DNA of 64,000 nucleotides from Luscinia megarhynchos (taxonomy: Eukaryota > Chordata > Aves > Passeriformes > Turdidae): NCBI GenBank assembly GCA_034336665.1, contig CM067570.1:21657002-21721001 (forward strand), written 5' to 3'. Shown piece after piece: positions 63,665-64,000 of the stretch (positions are counted from its first letter, which is position 1; every line of letters begins with the position of its first letter). The notes beneath the pieces are model-generated. The model saw only the letters and a list, made by a program, of their open reading frames with translations. It ran no database searches and was not told the DNA's origin. A program made the position numbers and the translations under genes.

Positions 63665-63692
63665 ATGACAATGACAATGACAATGACAATGA
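63665..63692 (+). repeat. (ATGACA)n hexamer microsatellite
   Basis: Four to five tandem ATGACA units followed by ATGATATC. Confidence 0.95.
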
Positions 63693-64000
63693 TATCAAAC
63701 TGTGCCTCCCACTGTGCTCTATGTCCAATTTCTTTAAGTATACTGAACTTAATAATATTGTGAACTTTATTGCTAAATTTAAAATATTACTGATTATAAG
63801 CAAGCAGAGAGCTATATGCAATGAATTGTTAATCCAAACATACATGCTAAAATGCACATGTATATTGCAAGCAAACAAACCCTCCCAATTTTAATTAACA
63901 CAGACTTAAAAAATAACTTATGCCCTTAGTGAAATATAAAAAGAAGCAATGTTGCACAATAGACAACATCAAAAGACAGCAACACATTTTTAACAGAACA
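63693..64000. other. Unique AT-rich DNA, no gene seen
   Basis: Nothing was recognised up to the window edge. Confidence 0.5.

Noticed and set aside
1..64000. tRNA, rRNA, known microRNA precursors and telomeric repeats
   Set aside because: I looked for pol III box B-type sequences, well-known mature microRNA sequences and TTAGGG arrays and saw none that I could support. A covariance-model search would be needed to exclude weak cases.

Overview
The window looks like nuclear DNA of a bird. It is AT-rich and mostly single-copy. Its recognisable interspersed repeats are few and nearly all CR1 retrotransposon 3' ends, in both orientations. CpG is scarce outside a few sharp GC-rich islands. Low repeat density with CR1 dominance fits an avian genome better than a turtle or crocodile, but the species cannot be read from the sequence. 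There are no bacterial operons, ribosome binding sites, CRISPR arrays, tRNAs or rRNAs.

I found no convincing protein-coding gene or recognisable coding exon. The longest open frames all fall in low-complexity DNA: a GC-rich tandem array, a hexamer minisatellite, a CpG island and a GGAA microsatellite. The window reads as a gene desert or as intron/intergenic DNA of a larger locus. The best evidence of transcription is a CpG island at about 5.8-6.6 kb with a strong minus-strand splice donor (exon end 6242), which could be a non-coding first exon of a gene extending left.

Layout: 0-5.8 kb, unique DNA with an old CR1 end and an A-rich tract. 5.8-6.6 kb, CpG island. 6.7-17.1 kb, unique DNA with a TATC microsatellite and a small CpG-rich hairpin block at 16.0 kb. 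17.25-17.59 kb, G-rich hexamer minisatellite. 17.7-23.3 kb, unique DNA with short palindromes. 23.29-23.73 kb, a perfect inverted repeat with 140-bp arms, followed by a 155-nt polypurine tract. 24-38 kb, unique DNA with an ancient LINE C-terminus relic at 27.3-27.45 kb, a 64-bp triplication at 30 kb and a second polypurine tract at 36.3 kb. 38.2-38.5 and 45.2-45.3 kb, CR1 ends. 47.27-48.47 kb, a tandem array of 68-81 bp units. 48.5-64 kb, unique DNA with two more CR1 ends, one of about 650 bp.

No genes could be seen working together. I did not find a new multi-gene system. The observations most worth a second look are structural: the perfect inverted repeat, the two G-rich tandem arrays and the unassigned CpG-island promoter. 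All calls come from reading the sequence by eye. Repeat-family names rest on remembered consensus features, not on a search.
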